Translations under genes and position numbers: made by a program
Shown: piece after piece, positions 1 through 8,885 of the stretch
How the letters are laid out: each line of letters opens with the position of its first letter
Position numbering within the stretch: the first letter of the stretch is position 1
The notes under the pieces: generated by a model
What the model was told of the DNA's origin: nothing
Seen by the model: the letters and a program-made list of their open reading frames with translations, nothing else
Databases searched by the model: none
DNA from: Robertmurraya siralis
GTDB lineage: Bacteria; Bacillota; Bacilli; Bacillales; Cytobacillaceae
Assembly: GCF_005502275.1 (NCBI RefSeq)
Contig: NZ_SWLZ01000005.1
Coordinates: 124,001 to 188,000, forward strand
Direction of reading: 5' to 3'
DNA length: 64,000 bases

Positions 1-57
1 CGCTTCAACGAAATAAATTCTATCCTCTTCCAAAATTTTCAGATCATATTCATACAT
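1..57 (-). CDS. possible 5' end of an unidentified gene cut by the window edge
   Basis: Reading leftward from an ATG at 57, all 19 codons to the edge are open (translation begins MYEYDLKILEED). The composition looks protein-like, but there is no Shine-Dalgarno sequence upstream and the piece is too short to identify. It may be chance or a relic. Confidence 0.2.
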   Translation of the reverse strand, partial: MYEYDLKILEEDRIYFVEA

Positions 58-147
58 AATAATAGTTGAAAAGGAGTGCTGCGTTGTGGGATGATCAGTC
101 TATTAAAAAAGTTTACTGTAGTGATGTTAGAAAGGAAGTGTGGAATC

Positions 148-855
148 ATGGATTTTGAAACGGTTATGCAAGAGTTGGAAGCACTAGGCAAGGAGCGAAC
201 GAAAAAATCATATATGAGTAACGGGGCGAAGGAGCCGCTTTTTGGTGTGGCGACAGGTGCGATGAAGCCTCTTTCAAGGAGAATTAAGAAAGATCAGCTG
301 TTGGCTGAGGAGCTTTATGCAACGGGCAATTACGACGCCATGTACTTTGCTGGTGTTATTGCTGATCCGCTGCTGATGACGGAGGACGACTTTGAGCGTT
401 GGATTGACGGTGCATATTTTTATATGATTTCCGATTATGTCGTAGCAGTGACCTTGTCAGAATCGCCAATCGCGCAAAAAGTAGCTGATAAATGGATCGC
501 AAGTGGTGAAGAGCTAAAGATGTCGGCAGGATGGAGCTGTTATTGCTGGCTGTTGGGAAATCGCAAAGATACTGAATTTGCTGCGGATAAAATGGAGGCA
601 ATGCTCGAGAAAGTAAAAAATGAGATCCGCGATGCTCCGGAACGGACAAAATCTGCTATGAACAATTTTGTATACACGGTTGCAATTTCCTATTTACCCC
701 GCCATGAAAAGGCGGTTGAAATCGCCAAGGCAATAGGCCCGGTTGAAATGAAGCGGGATGAAAAAAAGAGTAGCATCTTACACGCTGCTGAAAACATCCA
801 AAAGGAATTAGATCGGGGAAGACTTGGATTTAAACGGAAGTATGTTCGATGCTAA
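148..855 (+). CDS. DNA alkylation repair (AlkD-like) protein
   Basis: A 235-residue, all-helical protein with the pattern of the AlkD/AlkC-type DNA alkylation repair family (HEAT-like repeats), which excises positively charged alkylated bases in the cytoplasm. The N-terminal segment with KSYMSNGAKEPLFGVATG and the later tryptophan- and aspartate-rich helices (WIDGAYFYMISDYV) fit the family; I cannot confirm the catalytic residues by eye. The reading frame extends upstream to a GTG at 76, but the ATG at 148 is preferred because AAGGAAG lies 7-8 bases before it and the family normally starts near MDFETVMQ. It stands alone and converges with the kinase gene on the other strand; a GC-rich hairpin at about 938-966 lies between them without a clear T-run. 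Confidence 0.75.
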   Translation: MDFETVMQELEALGKERTKKSYMSNGAKEPLFGVATGAMKPLSRRIKKDQLLAEELYATGNYDAMYFAGVIADPLLMTEDDFERWIDGAYFYMISDYVVAVTLSESPIAQKVADKWIASGEELKMSAGWSCYCWLLGNRKDTEFAADKMEAMLEKVKNEIRDAPERTKSAMNNFVYTVAISYLPRHEKAVEIAKAIGPVEMKRDEKKSSILHAAENIQKELDRGRLGFKRKYVRC

Positions 856-985
856 TTAAGCAGGTAAGTTGTTTAAACGACTAGATCAAACGATTGATCA
901 AAATGATTTTGAAAAATAAAGCGATAGCAGAGGTGGGGGAGTGAGGGGCATGCCGCCCACTCTCCCGGACTAATGCTGGAATGAA

Positions 986-2716
986 TTACACCGGTAAGCT
1001 TTTAGCTGCAGTCGGAAGTGTAATCGTGAATGTCGTGCCAATTCCCTCTGTACTATCCATTTCAATAACACCACCGTAGTTCTCGATGATTTGGTAACAA
1101 ACCATTAGGCCGATTCCTGTTCCCTTCTCCTTCGTTGTATAGAAAGGTTCACCGATTTTATCAAGAAGCTCCTTTGGGATGCCACAGCCTTGATCAATAA
1201 CTTGAATTTGAATGGACTCCTTTATTTCCATAACATAAAGGATGATATTTCCTCCGTTTTCCATCGCATCAATGGCATTTTTGATCAAATTGATGAAAAC
1301 CTGCTTGATTTTAGTATCTTCACAACAGACATACAGTTCTCGATTCGTACATTCGAGCAGCAATTCGATATTTTTCATATTTGCCTCCGACGTGAGCAGC
1401 AGCTTAACCTCTTCAATCATTTGCACAATATTATGGCTTTTGCGATTTTCAGAATGCGGCCTTGCTAGTGTTAATAATTCACTTGAGATTTGCTCAATTC
1501 GAGAAAGCTCATCTTCAATAATGCTGTAGTATAACTCTTTTCCTTCCCCAGAATCTCTTAACATACGAAAAAAGCCTTTAACAGAAGTCAACGGATTCCG
1601 CAATTCGTGGGCAATGCTAGCAGCAAGTTCCCCAGCAATATTCATTTTTTCAGCGCGAATTAAGAGACTTTCATTTTCCTTTTCCTTCGTAATGTCAACA
1701 AATGCATGAAGAATGGCAGGCTTACTCTTGAACAATATCGTAATTGATTTTACTAAGTAAAAATTCTCTTTTCCGTTTATATGTATAAATTGGTGTTCTT
1801 GGATTTCACTTCTTGAAGATTTCGTAAACTTACATTGATACTCATCAAAAAAATTTTTAAAAGGGGTTTCTTTCGTAAAATGATGGTTATGAATATATAA
1901 CTTTTCCGCTGCAATTTCGTTATAAAAGAAAATATGAGTTCGATTTCGAATAATAATAGGGATTGGAAGTTCATTTATAATCGTGCGGAGCTTTAATTCA
2001 TTTTCTTTCATTACTTCATTTTTTACTTTTATTGAATTATTTTCTAAAGCCAAATGCGTATTTTTTTTCTGCAACAGCTTAATTTGTTCCTCAATTTTGT
2101 GAAATCTTTCTGCCTCTGCAAGTGAAAGGGACTGGTGATTTTTTTTATTATAGAATGGGGATACCTGCTGTTCGCCATCGGTCATGAAATGTGTATGTGT
2201 TTTTAAAAGTTCATTTTGTACATAGGCTGGAGTGGAAATTCCGTTATAACAACAAACAGAAATGACTCTATTTTCGTTAATAAATTCATCACAGGAACAC
2301 TCATAAGTGATTAAATGTTTCAGTGGTTCTTCTAAAGGGAAAGGAACCTGCCCCCAAGTTCGGATATGCTGGCCTTTGTCCAGAAGTGGCTTAATCAGCT
2401 TCATTAGTTTGGTGGCGGCTCCATTATGGTTAAAGGAAGTGCCTTCTAAATAAAACTCGTAGCTATTAACGTATATAATTGAATTTAACTGGTGATCAGG
2501 AATACCTGTCTCAGCCAACTTATTTCGAATAATTCTAAAGGTTTCTTCGTTTTCCATGAAAAAAATGACGGCTTCCTTTTGGATGCCCTCATAAATATAG
2601 TGGACGGCATTGCCAATATATTTATCTTCTTCTGTGAACATATACAAAATATGTCCACCTTTTTTTTCTAGAGTTGGATGCTTCAATAGTTGACTAATCG
2701 AATAAAAATCAGCCAT
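986..2716 (-). CDS. MEDS-PAS sensor histidine kinase (sporulation-kinase type)
   Basis: A 576-residue soluble histidine kinase. Residues about 18-175 look like an MEDS sensory domain (begins GGHILYMFTEEDKYIG); a coiled-coil linker follows at about 200-240 and a PAS domain at about 245-345. The HisKA H-box SIAHELRNPLTSVKG has its phospho-accepting His near residue 369. The ATPase domain has the N-box NAIDAMENGG, DQGCGIP and GTGIGL. No membrane segments are present. The ATG at 2716 is preceded by AAAGGAGAA. This domain set occurs in orphan kinases that feed the sporulation phosphorelay in Bacillus. No response regulator is adjacent, which fits an orphan kinase; the target is inferred, not shown. 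A sigma-like gene lies upstream on the same strand, about 650 bases away. Confidence 0.85.
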   Translation of the reverse strand: MADFYSISQLLKHPTLEKKGGHILYMFTEEDKYIGNAVHYIYEGIQKEAVIFFMENEETFRIIRNKLAETGIPDHQLNSIIYVNSYEFYLEGTSFNHNGAATKLMKLIKPLLDKGQHIRTWGQVPFPLEEPLKHLITYECSCDEFINENRVISVCCYNGISTPAYVQNELLKTHTHFMTDGEQQVSPFYNKKNHQSLSLAEAERFHKIEEQIKLLQKKNTHLALENNSIKVKNEVMKENELKLRTIINELPIPIIIRNRTHIFFYNEIAAEKLYIHNHHFTKETPFKNFFDEYQCKFTKSSRSEIQEHQFIHINGKENFYLVKSITILFKSKPAILHAFVDITKEKENESLLIRAEKMNIAGELAASIAHELRNPLTSVKGFFRMLRDSGEGKELYYSIIEDELSRIEQISSELLTLARPHSENRKSHNIVQMIEEVKLLLTSEANMKNIELLLECTNRELYVCCEDTKIKQVFINLIKNAIDAMENGGNIILYVMEIKESIQIQVIDQGCGIPKELLDKIGEPFYTTKEKGTGIGLMVCYQIIENYGGVIEMDSTEGIGTTFTITLPTAAKSLPV

Positions 2717-2731
2717 ACAGCTTCTCCTTTC

Positions 2732-2976
2732 TTATGGTGGGATACTTGTCCCACCTAAATGATGAGTGGGGTAGTTTTTTGAAACAATATCCTCTGTAAA
2801 AAAGGAAATAACTTCATCATGAATAAGGGCTGCTTTGATAACCGAACGAATGATTTCGTCTGGAGCGCGAATCGATTAATTTCAACCCACACAGTGAGAA
2901 ACCATGCGACCGTAATCAGGCTCAGCTGTTTAGCTAAGAACTCACTATGATTGAAGAAGAAAGTATACATGTCCAT
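2732..2976 (-). pseudogene. decayed coding fragment upstream of the kinase gene
   Basis: On the minus strand two protein-like pieces lie in different frames. One contains NHSEFLAKQLSLIT (near 2950-2900). The other contains APDEIIRSVIKAALIHDEV and reaches a stop at 2732. A single gene with a frameshift and lost start would explain both. I do not recognise the family. The rest of the gap to the kinase holds only its ribosome binding site. Confidence 0.3.
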
Positions 2977-2989
2977 CTCATATATTTTA

Positions 2990-3128
2990 GGCTCTGTTAT
3001 ATGTCGGTGTTGATATTTGGCTCATTTTCTCTCTGACCTCTCAGCTATACTGAAAGGCATGTGAAACTTTGGTTTCACATGAAATAAGCCCAAAAATCAT
3101 TTTAACAACCATTCTATTTAACAAAGCC
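2990..3128. mobile_element. MITE-like element with terminal inverted repeats and 8-bp target duplication
   Basis: A 139-bp non-coding element. The left end GGCTCTGTTATATG (2990-3003) and the right end TATTTAACAAAGCC (3115-3128) are inverted repeats with two mismatches. The flanks are a perfect 8-bp direct repeat ATATTTTA (2982-2989 and 3129-3136), the mark of transposition. Inside is a perfect 10-bp palindrome, CATGTGAAAC/GTTTCACATG, at 3058-3081. Two older relatives lie at about 10268-10410 and 62775-62918. Eight-bp duplications and GGCTC-type ends occur in families such as ISL3 and IS1595; which transposase moved this one is not known. Confidence 0.8.
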
Positions 3129-3361
3129 ATATTTTAAAAAAACATGCAAGATTCAATTGATTAATTGTATGATAATTCTAATAATTCTGTTTATAATGAT
3201 TATATTTTACCCACAGTATATAAAAAGTATAGTCTATAACGACTAGCAAGTAAATTGATAAATGTGTGATGGGGAATAACGACCTAGTTAAAAATTGAAA
3301 GGAAAAGCTGCTTGAGGAAAAGGGCAATATGCAGCGCTTCATATTGCCTTTTAATGGAACT

Positions 3362-3850
3362 TTATTTATCTTTTTGCAGCTCCTTGAGCAGTTTTGCACG
3401 GGCCCCCTTCCGCCATGCTTTAACTGCTGAAATGGACACATTCTCAATTTCAGCAATCTTCTTAACAGACAGGTCAGCAAATATGGTGTAAAGAACCCAT
3501 TTCTTTTGGTTGGCGGTTAAATTTTGGCAATATGTGAGAATGGTTTCTCTTTCCAATGGAGTACATAATGAGTGATCCTCGAGCATATTCCAATAATTTT
3601 CCTCAGGTGCAACGTGATTTTCTTCATGTTTATGATGTTTCGTTAGTTCTGTAAGGATGCGCCCACGAATGTAGGAGTAAGCAAAGCTGCTAAAGCTCCC
3701 TTTCGCAAGATCATAACGTTCACTTGCCTGCCAAAGGGCGATGAGTCCAGTTTGATAAAACTCTTCTTGGTTTTTGTATATATGCAGTGAGTGGATTACT
3801 TGCCAAATCATCGCCCCGTATTGTTTCTCCAATTCCACAAAATCTTCCAA
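3362..3850 (-). CDS. short sigma-70-like RNA polymerase sigma factor
   Basis: A 162-residue protein with sigma region 2 at about residues 8-75 (EEFYQTGLIALWQASERYD, FSSFAYSYIRGRIL) and a region 4 helix-turn-helix at about 105-155 (LSVKKIAEIENVSISAVKAW). Regions 1 and 3 are missing, as in small alternative sigma factors. The start is a TTG at 3850 preceded by GAAAGGGA; no in-frame ATG fits as well. No anti-sigma gene is adjacent, so the signal it answers to is unknown. The 233 bases between it and the MITE-like element hold nothing else I recognise. A competing frame across 3178-3480 has no family-like content and was left out. Confidence 0.75.
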   Translation of the reverse strand: MEDFVELEKQYGAMIWQVIHSLHIYKNQEEFYQTGLIALWQASERYDLAKGSFSSFAYSYIRGRILTELTKHHKHEENHVAPEENYWNMLEDHSLCTPLERETILTYCQNLTANQKKWVLYTIFADLSVKKIAEIENVSISAVKAWRKGARAKLLKELQKDK

Positions 3851-4418
3851 TGTTTTTCCCTTTCAGGAAAGTGCACGATCCTTTAGTATTCCTAGGTAGC
3901 CTAAACATAACGGGAACATGGGCGAAGGTCTAATTCCATAAATTCCTTTATGTGGAAATAAAAAAAGGGGCACTTCTTGGTTCAAAATTCTTTTAACAAA
4001 TAAGAGAAAGAATAGGGGCTGTGCTTTAAAAAAAGGTGCAAATGTGCAAAAAAGAGAAAAATCACTGCTAGTAAGGGGCTGAGGTTACTGCCCCAAATAG
4101 GTTAGTCAAGAAGGAGAGAATTTTTGTCCAAAATCCTTCATTTCCACCATCCTTTTTCTTCAGTCAAGGTTTGTGCTTCATGCCCTGCACCAACTTGAAT
4201 CATTTCCTTTAGCAAATTTTACTTTGTTGAGCCGTCTTCTTCATAACCCAAATACCGCAATCAGGAAAGCACTTGCTGCCAATCTTCGTTTCAACGTCAT
4301 CCCTTTTTTAGACGAATCAAGAATGTAAATTCGACAAAAAAATCAAAAATGAGGAGTTAATACTAGATTATTTGTGATAAAATGTAGAAAAAAGGAAGGA
4401 AGGGGAGTCATACACTTA
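3851..4418. other. gap with a decayed minus-strand fragment
   Basis: About 570 bases without an intact gene. On the minus strand, 4300-4138 reads MTLKRRLAASAFLIAVFGL, which resembles a signal peptide. It then breaks into other frames (GYEEDGSTK, then EMIQVGAGHEAQTLTEE ending at 4138). This looks like a short exported-protein gene with frameshifts. The remainder is A-rich and holds the upstream region of the amidase gene. Confidence 0.35.
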
Positions 4419-5813
4419 ATGAAAAAAATAGTTCTCACGATCCTACTATTTCTTTTACTCCTACCGCTTACTGAAATTCAATCTCAAGCGGCAATGTTTA
4501 AAGATGTGGGAACCACATATCGGGCTGCGAAAGAAATTAATTATTTAGCAGAAGGCAAGATCGTAAACGGAGATCTGTCTGGTAGATTTAATGTAGATGG
4601 AATTGTCACCAGAGCAGAAGCCGCTGCTATGGTTGGTCGCGCGCTTAATGTCGATGGTAACAAAAGAAATACGCAATTCAAAGACGTAGGCAGTCAAAAT
4701 TTTGCATCTGGATACATACAGTCAATGGCAAACCAAAATATCCTCTCAGGTTACAGTGATGGTACGTTTAGACCGAATGCCAATGTAACAAGAGGAGAAA
4801 TGGCAATTCTTATTAGCAAAGCTTTTGGCTTTGAATATGGAGGAACTCGTTCAGGAGCGGCCAACGCCCTTTTGCAACGTGGAATCGCCCAAGGGCTGAA
4901 AGATGGGACATTCGGTTTTGATCAGCAAATTAAGAGAGCAGATTTCGCTGTTTTCTTAGCGAGAACAATCAATTACAAATTAAGACTGAATCCATCAGTA
5001 GATTTTAAGTTTTCTGCAACTGTAACAGCTTCAAGCCTAAATGTCCGCTCAGGCCCATCAACGAACTATGCAAGAACAGGAACGCTTCAGCAAGGTGCGA
5101 AAATCGAAGTGGCCTACAACGTTGGACCGTGGTTGTATTTCCGTTCTGGTTCATTAGAAGGCTTCGTTCATCAGGATTATGTAAGTGGTTCAAACCTACC
5201 TGCACCACCGAAAGACGAAAGTCCAATTGCTCAGCAAGTTATTGTTATTGACCCGGGTCATGGCGGTAAGGATTCAGGTGCTGTTGGTTTTGGTCTAAGG
5301 GAAAAGGATGTTGTTCTCGATACTTCCCTTAAGCTCAAGACATTATTAGCGAAAACGCCTTTTCAAGTTAAGCTAACCCGTGAAACAGATGTTTTCTTGG
5401 AATTATCAGATAGAGTTGCTTTTGCAAAGAGGGCAAATGCTGATATTTTCGTTAGTATTCATGCCAATGCATTTACTAGTGAGTCGGCCAATGGTACAGA
5501 AACCTACTATTATGCTGCCGCACAAAATACGAGATCGGAAGATAGTAAGCTGCTGGCAACGAAGATACAAAGTAGAATGCTAGATGCATGGAAGCTGAAT
5601 AATAGAGGCGTTAAACATGGAAACTTCCATGTGCTTCGTGAAAATACGATGCCTGCTGCATTGGTAGAGCTTGGGTTTATCACAAATAAATCCGATAATG
5701 AAAAATTAGCCTCTGCAACATGGAGGCAGCGAGCGGCAGAAGCGATTTACTTAGGAATTTTAGATTATTATAAAGAAAAGGGCTATAACGTCAATTCCTA
5801 TTATAATTTCTAA
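4419..5813 (+). CDS. SLH-anchored N-acetylmuramoyl-L-alanine amidase
   Basis: A 464-residue exported wall hydrolase that cuts the bond between MurNAc and L-Ala. A signal peptide (about 1-24, ending QSQAA) is followed by three SLH domains at about 27-70, 87-130 and 140-185 (GYSDGTFRPNANVTRGE in the second). An SH3-type domain follows at about 202-258 (LNVRSGPSTNY), then an Amidase_3 domain at about 275-460. Zinc ligands are visible in DPGHGG, LREKD and SIHAN, and the catalytic Glu in LVELGFI. The frame opens earlier with a GTG at 4374; the ATG at 4419 is chosen because AGGGGAG precedes it and the signal peptide starts there. It is a single-gene unit ending in a strong terminator. The SLH triplet should hold it on the pyruvylated wall polymer. 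Confidence 0.92.
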   Translation: MKKIVLTILLFLLLLPLTEIQSQAAMFKDVGTTYRAAKEINYLAEGKIVNGDLSGRFNVDGIVTRAEAAAMVGRALNVDGNKRNTQFKDVGSQNFASGYIQSMANQNILSGYSDGTFRPNANVTRGEMAILISKAFGFEYGGTRSGAANALLQRGIAQGLKDGTFGFDQQIKRADFAVFLARTINYKLRLNPSVDFKFSATVTASSLNVRSGPSTNYARTGTLQQGAKIEVAYNVGPWLYFRSGSLEGFVHQDYVSGSNLPAPPKDESPIAQQVIVIDPGHGGKDSGAVGFGLREKDVVLDTSLKLKTLLAKTPFQVKLTRETDVFLELSDRVAFAKRANADIFVSIHANAFTSESANGTETYYYAAAQNTRSEDSKLLATKIQSRMLDAWKLNNRGVKHGNFHVLRENTMPAALVELGFITNKSDNEKLASATWRQRAAEAIYLGILDYYKEKGYNVNSYYNF

Positions 5814-5822
5814 AATTTTGTC

Positions 5823-5860
5823 AAAAAATGAGTCCAGTTACTAAGCGGACTCATTTTTTT
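5823..5860 (+). terminator. Rho-independent terminator of the amidase gene
   Basis: The arms ATGAGTCC and GGACTCAT, with flanking A and T runs, form a stem, followed by seven T residues. Confidence 0.9.
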
Positions 5861-6072
5861 CTATCAAGATACCAAATGGGTCTCACTACAATGGAATGAA
5901 CAATGGTGTGAGATGATAATTTACTAGTTTACTATAATCGTATCTTTTTAAAACGACTTTTGTTTGGTCGGGAAAGTGGGGGCAGAAGCGGAAAGAACCT
6001 ACTTTACGAACGGAACAGGGGAAACCGTCAGTTAGACAGTGAAATCTATCGAGAAAATGGAGGGTATACAAA

Positions 6073-7971
6073 GTGAAAAAAAAGCATTTGTTATGGCTTG
6101 CCATCGTTATGTCATTTTCTCTATTCGTAGCTCCTATAGAAATGAATGCAGAAGCTCAAGAGCCATTGGAGGATTCATCAAGATATGTGGTCATTTTTAA
6201 TGGCGAACATGATTTTGCTGATATTGAAGAATCAGGGGTTAAGCTGATAAGGGAATATGAAAATATTCACGGCGCAACCATTGAGTTAGAAAATTCAAAG
6301 TTGGAGTCTTTAAAGGATAACAAAGCTGTTCAAATTATTGAGAAGGAAAGTATTGTGGAAATTAATGCCCAAGTAACACCATACGCTTTTACAAATCTTA
6401 ATATGGCAAATAAGTATCCAAAGGATCTAACAGGAAAAGGAATCAAGGTAGCCGTTATTGATTCAGGAGTAGCGACACACCCGGACTTAAAGATTAAAGC
6501 GGGAGTCTGTGTTTTAGACAGTTCGGATTGTTATAATTCATACCATGACAATAATGGCCATGGTACACATGTAGCTGGAATTATTGCAGCGCTTGATAAC
6601 GATATTGGAACAGTAGGAGTAGCTCCTGGAGTGGAGATTTATGCCGTAAAGGCCCTTGATCGGAAGGGGGAAGGTACATTAACGACGATTATGGCTGGAA
6701 TAGATTGGGCAATCAGTCAAAAAGTCGACATCATTAACTTGAGTCTTTCCACACCAAATCTCAATCCAGCGATGAAGACGCTGCTCGATCAAGCCTATAA
6801 AAATGGAATTCTAATTATCGCAGCTACTGGGAATGAAGGCACAGCAAGTGGTAACACCGACACGGTTCAATATCCGGCAAGATTTGACAGTGTTATTGCA
6901 GTTTCAGCGGTAAATAAGAACAATGTGCGCTTGCCGACTTCGGGAACTGGAGACAGCGTTGAACTTGCCGCTCCTGGGGATGCCATTTATAGCACAGTTC
7001 CAGGTGGATATATGTATATGACAGGTTCCTCAATGGCAGCACCATATGTTTCCGGACTTGCCGCATTGTATATGGAGAAATACCCCCATCTATCTAATGT
7101 GGAAATTAGGGAATTGTTACGGGAAAATGCACTAGATCTGGGGACTCCAGGCCGAGATCGATTCTATGGATATGGACTGGCGCAAGTTGATTCCGCACAT
7201 TTTTTACCAGAACCAGTAATAGGCTCAGATGGCTCCGTTCAGCTGGACCTTAAAGATTTTTTAAGCAAATATCCGTCTTACAATTTATATCGCTTTGATC
7301 AGTTAATTGTCTCAAACTCTACCAATCCTACTGTTTATGATTATGGAGTACAAGGAGATATAGAGTATACGGTTTACCCTGTTGAAGATGGAATGGAACA
7401 AACGAGTAAAAAGTTTAAGGCAGAGGTTACGTTGACAGCCCCTCACTTTAAAGATTTAACAAATTCTCTTTGGTACAGCAGACACATGATCTACTTAAAT
7501 TCTCAATCGATTTTATTGGGGCTTGGGGATCAGCTCATGGGTCCAACTCAGCAGGTTACAAGAGCACAGGCAGTGGCCATGATGGGCAGAGCACTAGAAC
7601 TTAATAAGACGCAGCGAAACACCAGGTTTTCAGACGTAGGGAAAAATAATTTTGCATCAGGATATATTGAGTCAGCGGCAGAGCAAGGTTATCTCTCTGG
7701 TTTCCCAGACGGCACCTTTAGACCAGACCAGCCTGTAACAAGAGCGGAAATGGCAATCCTCCTTTCAAAAGGATTTGGTCTCGCGAACTCTCATAACACA
7801 AGCTTTTCCGATGTAAATGGGAATGTGACCGGTGCACAGGAAATAGCCAATATTGCAGGTTCAGGGATAACGTTAGGCTATCCGGATGGCACCTTTAGAC
7901 CGTATGAATATATGACTCGTGCCACGTTTTCTGTTTTTCTAGCAAGAGCGGAAAACGATTTTTTCCGATGA
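6073..7971 (+). CDS. subtilisin-family serine protease with C-terminal SLH domains
   Basis: A 632-residue exported protease. It has a signal peptide (about 1-29), an I9-type propeptide (about 37-100), and an S8 catalytic domain (about 105-385). The triad is visible as Asp in VAVIDSG, His in NGHGTHVAG and Ser in GSSMAAPYVSG. A linker of about 60 residues leads to three SLH domains (about 455-630; GFPDGTFRPDQPVTRAEMA). The start is a GTG at 6073 with GGAGGG eight bases upstream. Two cysteines close together (GVCVLDSSDC) could form a disulfide, uncommon in this class. It has its own terminator and lies between the amidase and a decayed region. A role in surface protein processing or nutrition is inferred. 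Confidence 0.92.
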   Translation: MKKKHLLWLAIVMSFSLFVAPIEMNAEAQEPLEDSSRYVVIFNGEHDFADIEESGVKLIREYENIHGATIELENSKLESLKDNKAVQIIEKESIVEINAQVTPYAFTNLNMANKYPKDLTGKGIKVAVIDSGVATHPDLKIKAGVCVLDSSDCYNSYHDNNGHGTHVAGIIAALDNDIGTVGVAPGVEIYAVKALDRKGEGTLTTIMAGIDWAISQKVDIINLSLSTPNLNPAMKTLLDQAYKNGILIIAATGNEGTASGNTDTVQYPARFDSVIAVSAVNKNNVRLPTSGTGDSVELAAPGDAIYSTVPGGYMYMTGSSMAAPYVSGLAALYMEKYPHLSNVEIRELLRENALDLGTPGRDRFYGYGLAQVDSAHFLPEPVIGSDGSVQLDLKDFLSKYPSYNLYRFDQLIVSNSTNPTVYDYGVQGDIEYTVYPVEDGMEQTSKKFKAEVTLTAPHFKDLTNSLWYSRHMIYLNSQSILLGLGDQLMGPTQQVTRAQAVAMMGRALELNKTQRNTRFSDVGKNNFASGYIESAAEQGYLSGFPDGTFRPDQPVTRAEMAILLSKGFGLANSHNTSFSDVNGNVTGAQEIANIAGSGITLGYPDGTFRPYEYMTRATFSVFLARAENDFFR

Positions 7972-8011
7972 ATTTGCAGTCTTAATTTAAAAATAAAAAC
8001 GAAACCTATAG

Positions 8012-8055
8012 AATAAGAGGTCCTAATCATGTGTTAGGCACCTCTTATTTTTTTG
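8012..8055 (+). terminator. Rho-independent terminator of the SLH protease gene
   Basis: The stem AATAAGAGGT/ACCTCTTATT has a second inner pair CCTAA/TTAGG and is followed by a run of T. Confidence 0.9.
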
Positions 8056-8196
8056 TTTTAAGTTGGGTGTATATTTTACATTTGTTAACATATTTTTGTT
8101 ATTTGCAAAATATTCAAACTATGGCAAAGGCATAAAAAATAGAAAAAGAGGATAACGGTAAGGCATTAAAGGCTTATACGAATCGAAACGTTCATA

Positions 8197-8432
8197 ATGC
8201 AACAAAATTTAGAAAAGTGGGAGAGTGTAACGACTTTACCAAAAGGTGCAAAAAAACAATATGAATATGTTTTCCTGCAATCAAAGACGATCAAATTGGG
8301 TGAAAAAAAAGACAATCCTTCGCCATTACAGGAGGTTGCTAGACTTATCATATACAAAGAAATCCCGTATCTTTTATTGATTTATATTTTCAAGTGCCCG
8401 ATGAAGTTGCAGCATATTTGAATTTATACTGA
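8197..8432 (+). pseudogene. small gene with a frameshift, unknown family
   Basis: The frame from ATG 8197 encodes a well-formed protein start (MQQNLEKWESVTTLPKGAKK, then SPLQEVARLIIYKEIPYL). At about 8370-8376, in a T-rich stretch, coding character shifts by one base and continues as FIDLYFQVPDEVAAYLNLY to a TGA at 8430. The two halves read naturally as one 78-79 residue protein, so I call one frameshift. No Shine-Dalgarno sequence is evident. I do not recognise the family. It sits in a 900-base gap between two SLH genes that otherwise holds decayed sequence. Confidence 0.5.
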
Positions 8433-8566
8433 TCCTGATAAGATACCGAAAAGAAGGTCATTCAATAATTAATGTGAATAGGAACCCCTGAAGATCAATC
8501 CAGGGGTATCACTTTAATATAGATTGGCATGGTCATTCTTTTCCCTATGTAATGCTAATTTTTTGA

Positions 8567-8704
8567 AATAGGAACAAATGCTACGATAAATCAGATGATA
8601 TTCATCATGAACTTTATCATAAGCATCCATTATATAAAGAATTTGTCGAGCAGCAACTTGAAGTAGTTTCAGAAAATGAATTTGCAAATGCTGGTGCTAA
8701 TTAA
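8567..8704 (+). pseudogene. orphan 3' coding fragment
   Basis: An open frame without a start reads HHELYHKHPLYKEFVEQQLE and continues to a TAA at 8702. The content is protein-like (charged, helical), but no start or family is visible. A GC hairpin (ACCCCTG/CAGGGGT, 8484-8507) just upstream lacks a T-run. It is probably the tail of a lost gene, perhaps the same one as at 8197. Nothing more is seen from 8705 to 8885 apart from the leader of the next gene. Confidence 0.35.
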
Positions 8705-8885
8705 CGTAGCGCTTATTCATCCATTCGTTATTCAAAATCACATATGCTTAATGAGGCATTTTATTGTCGGAATTTTCGAGATAAAAGCGAAAAATGCGTC
8801 GATAGCGTCACCTCTTATTAGGAATTTGTACAGTGTAATGTAAATCGGCTTTCTGTTAAACTTGCCAGTAAGAGGAGGAAAATGG

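Noticed and set aside
3178-3480. 100-codon minus-strand frame overlapping the sigma gene
   Set aside because: Overlaps the sigma factor's C-terminal domain in another frame and lacks any family-like content or ribosome site.
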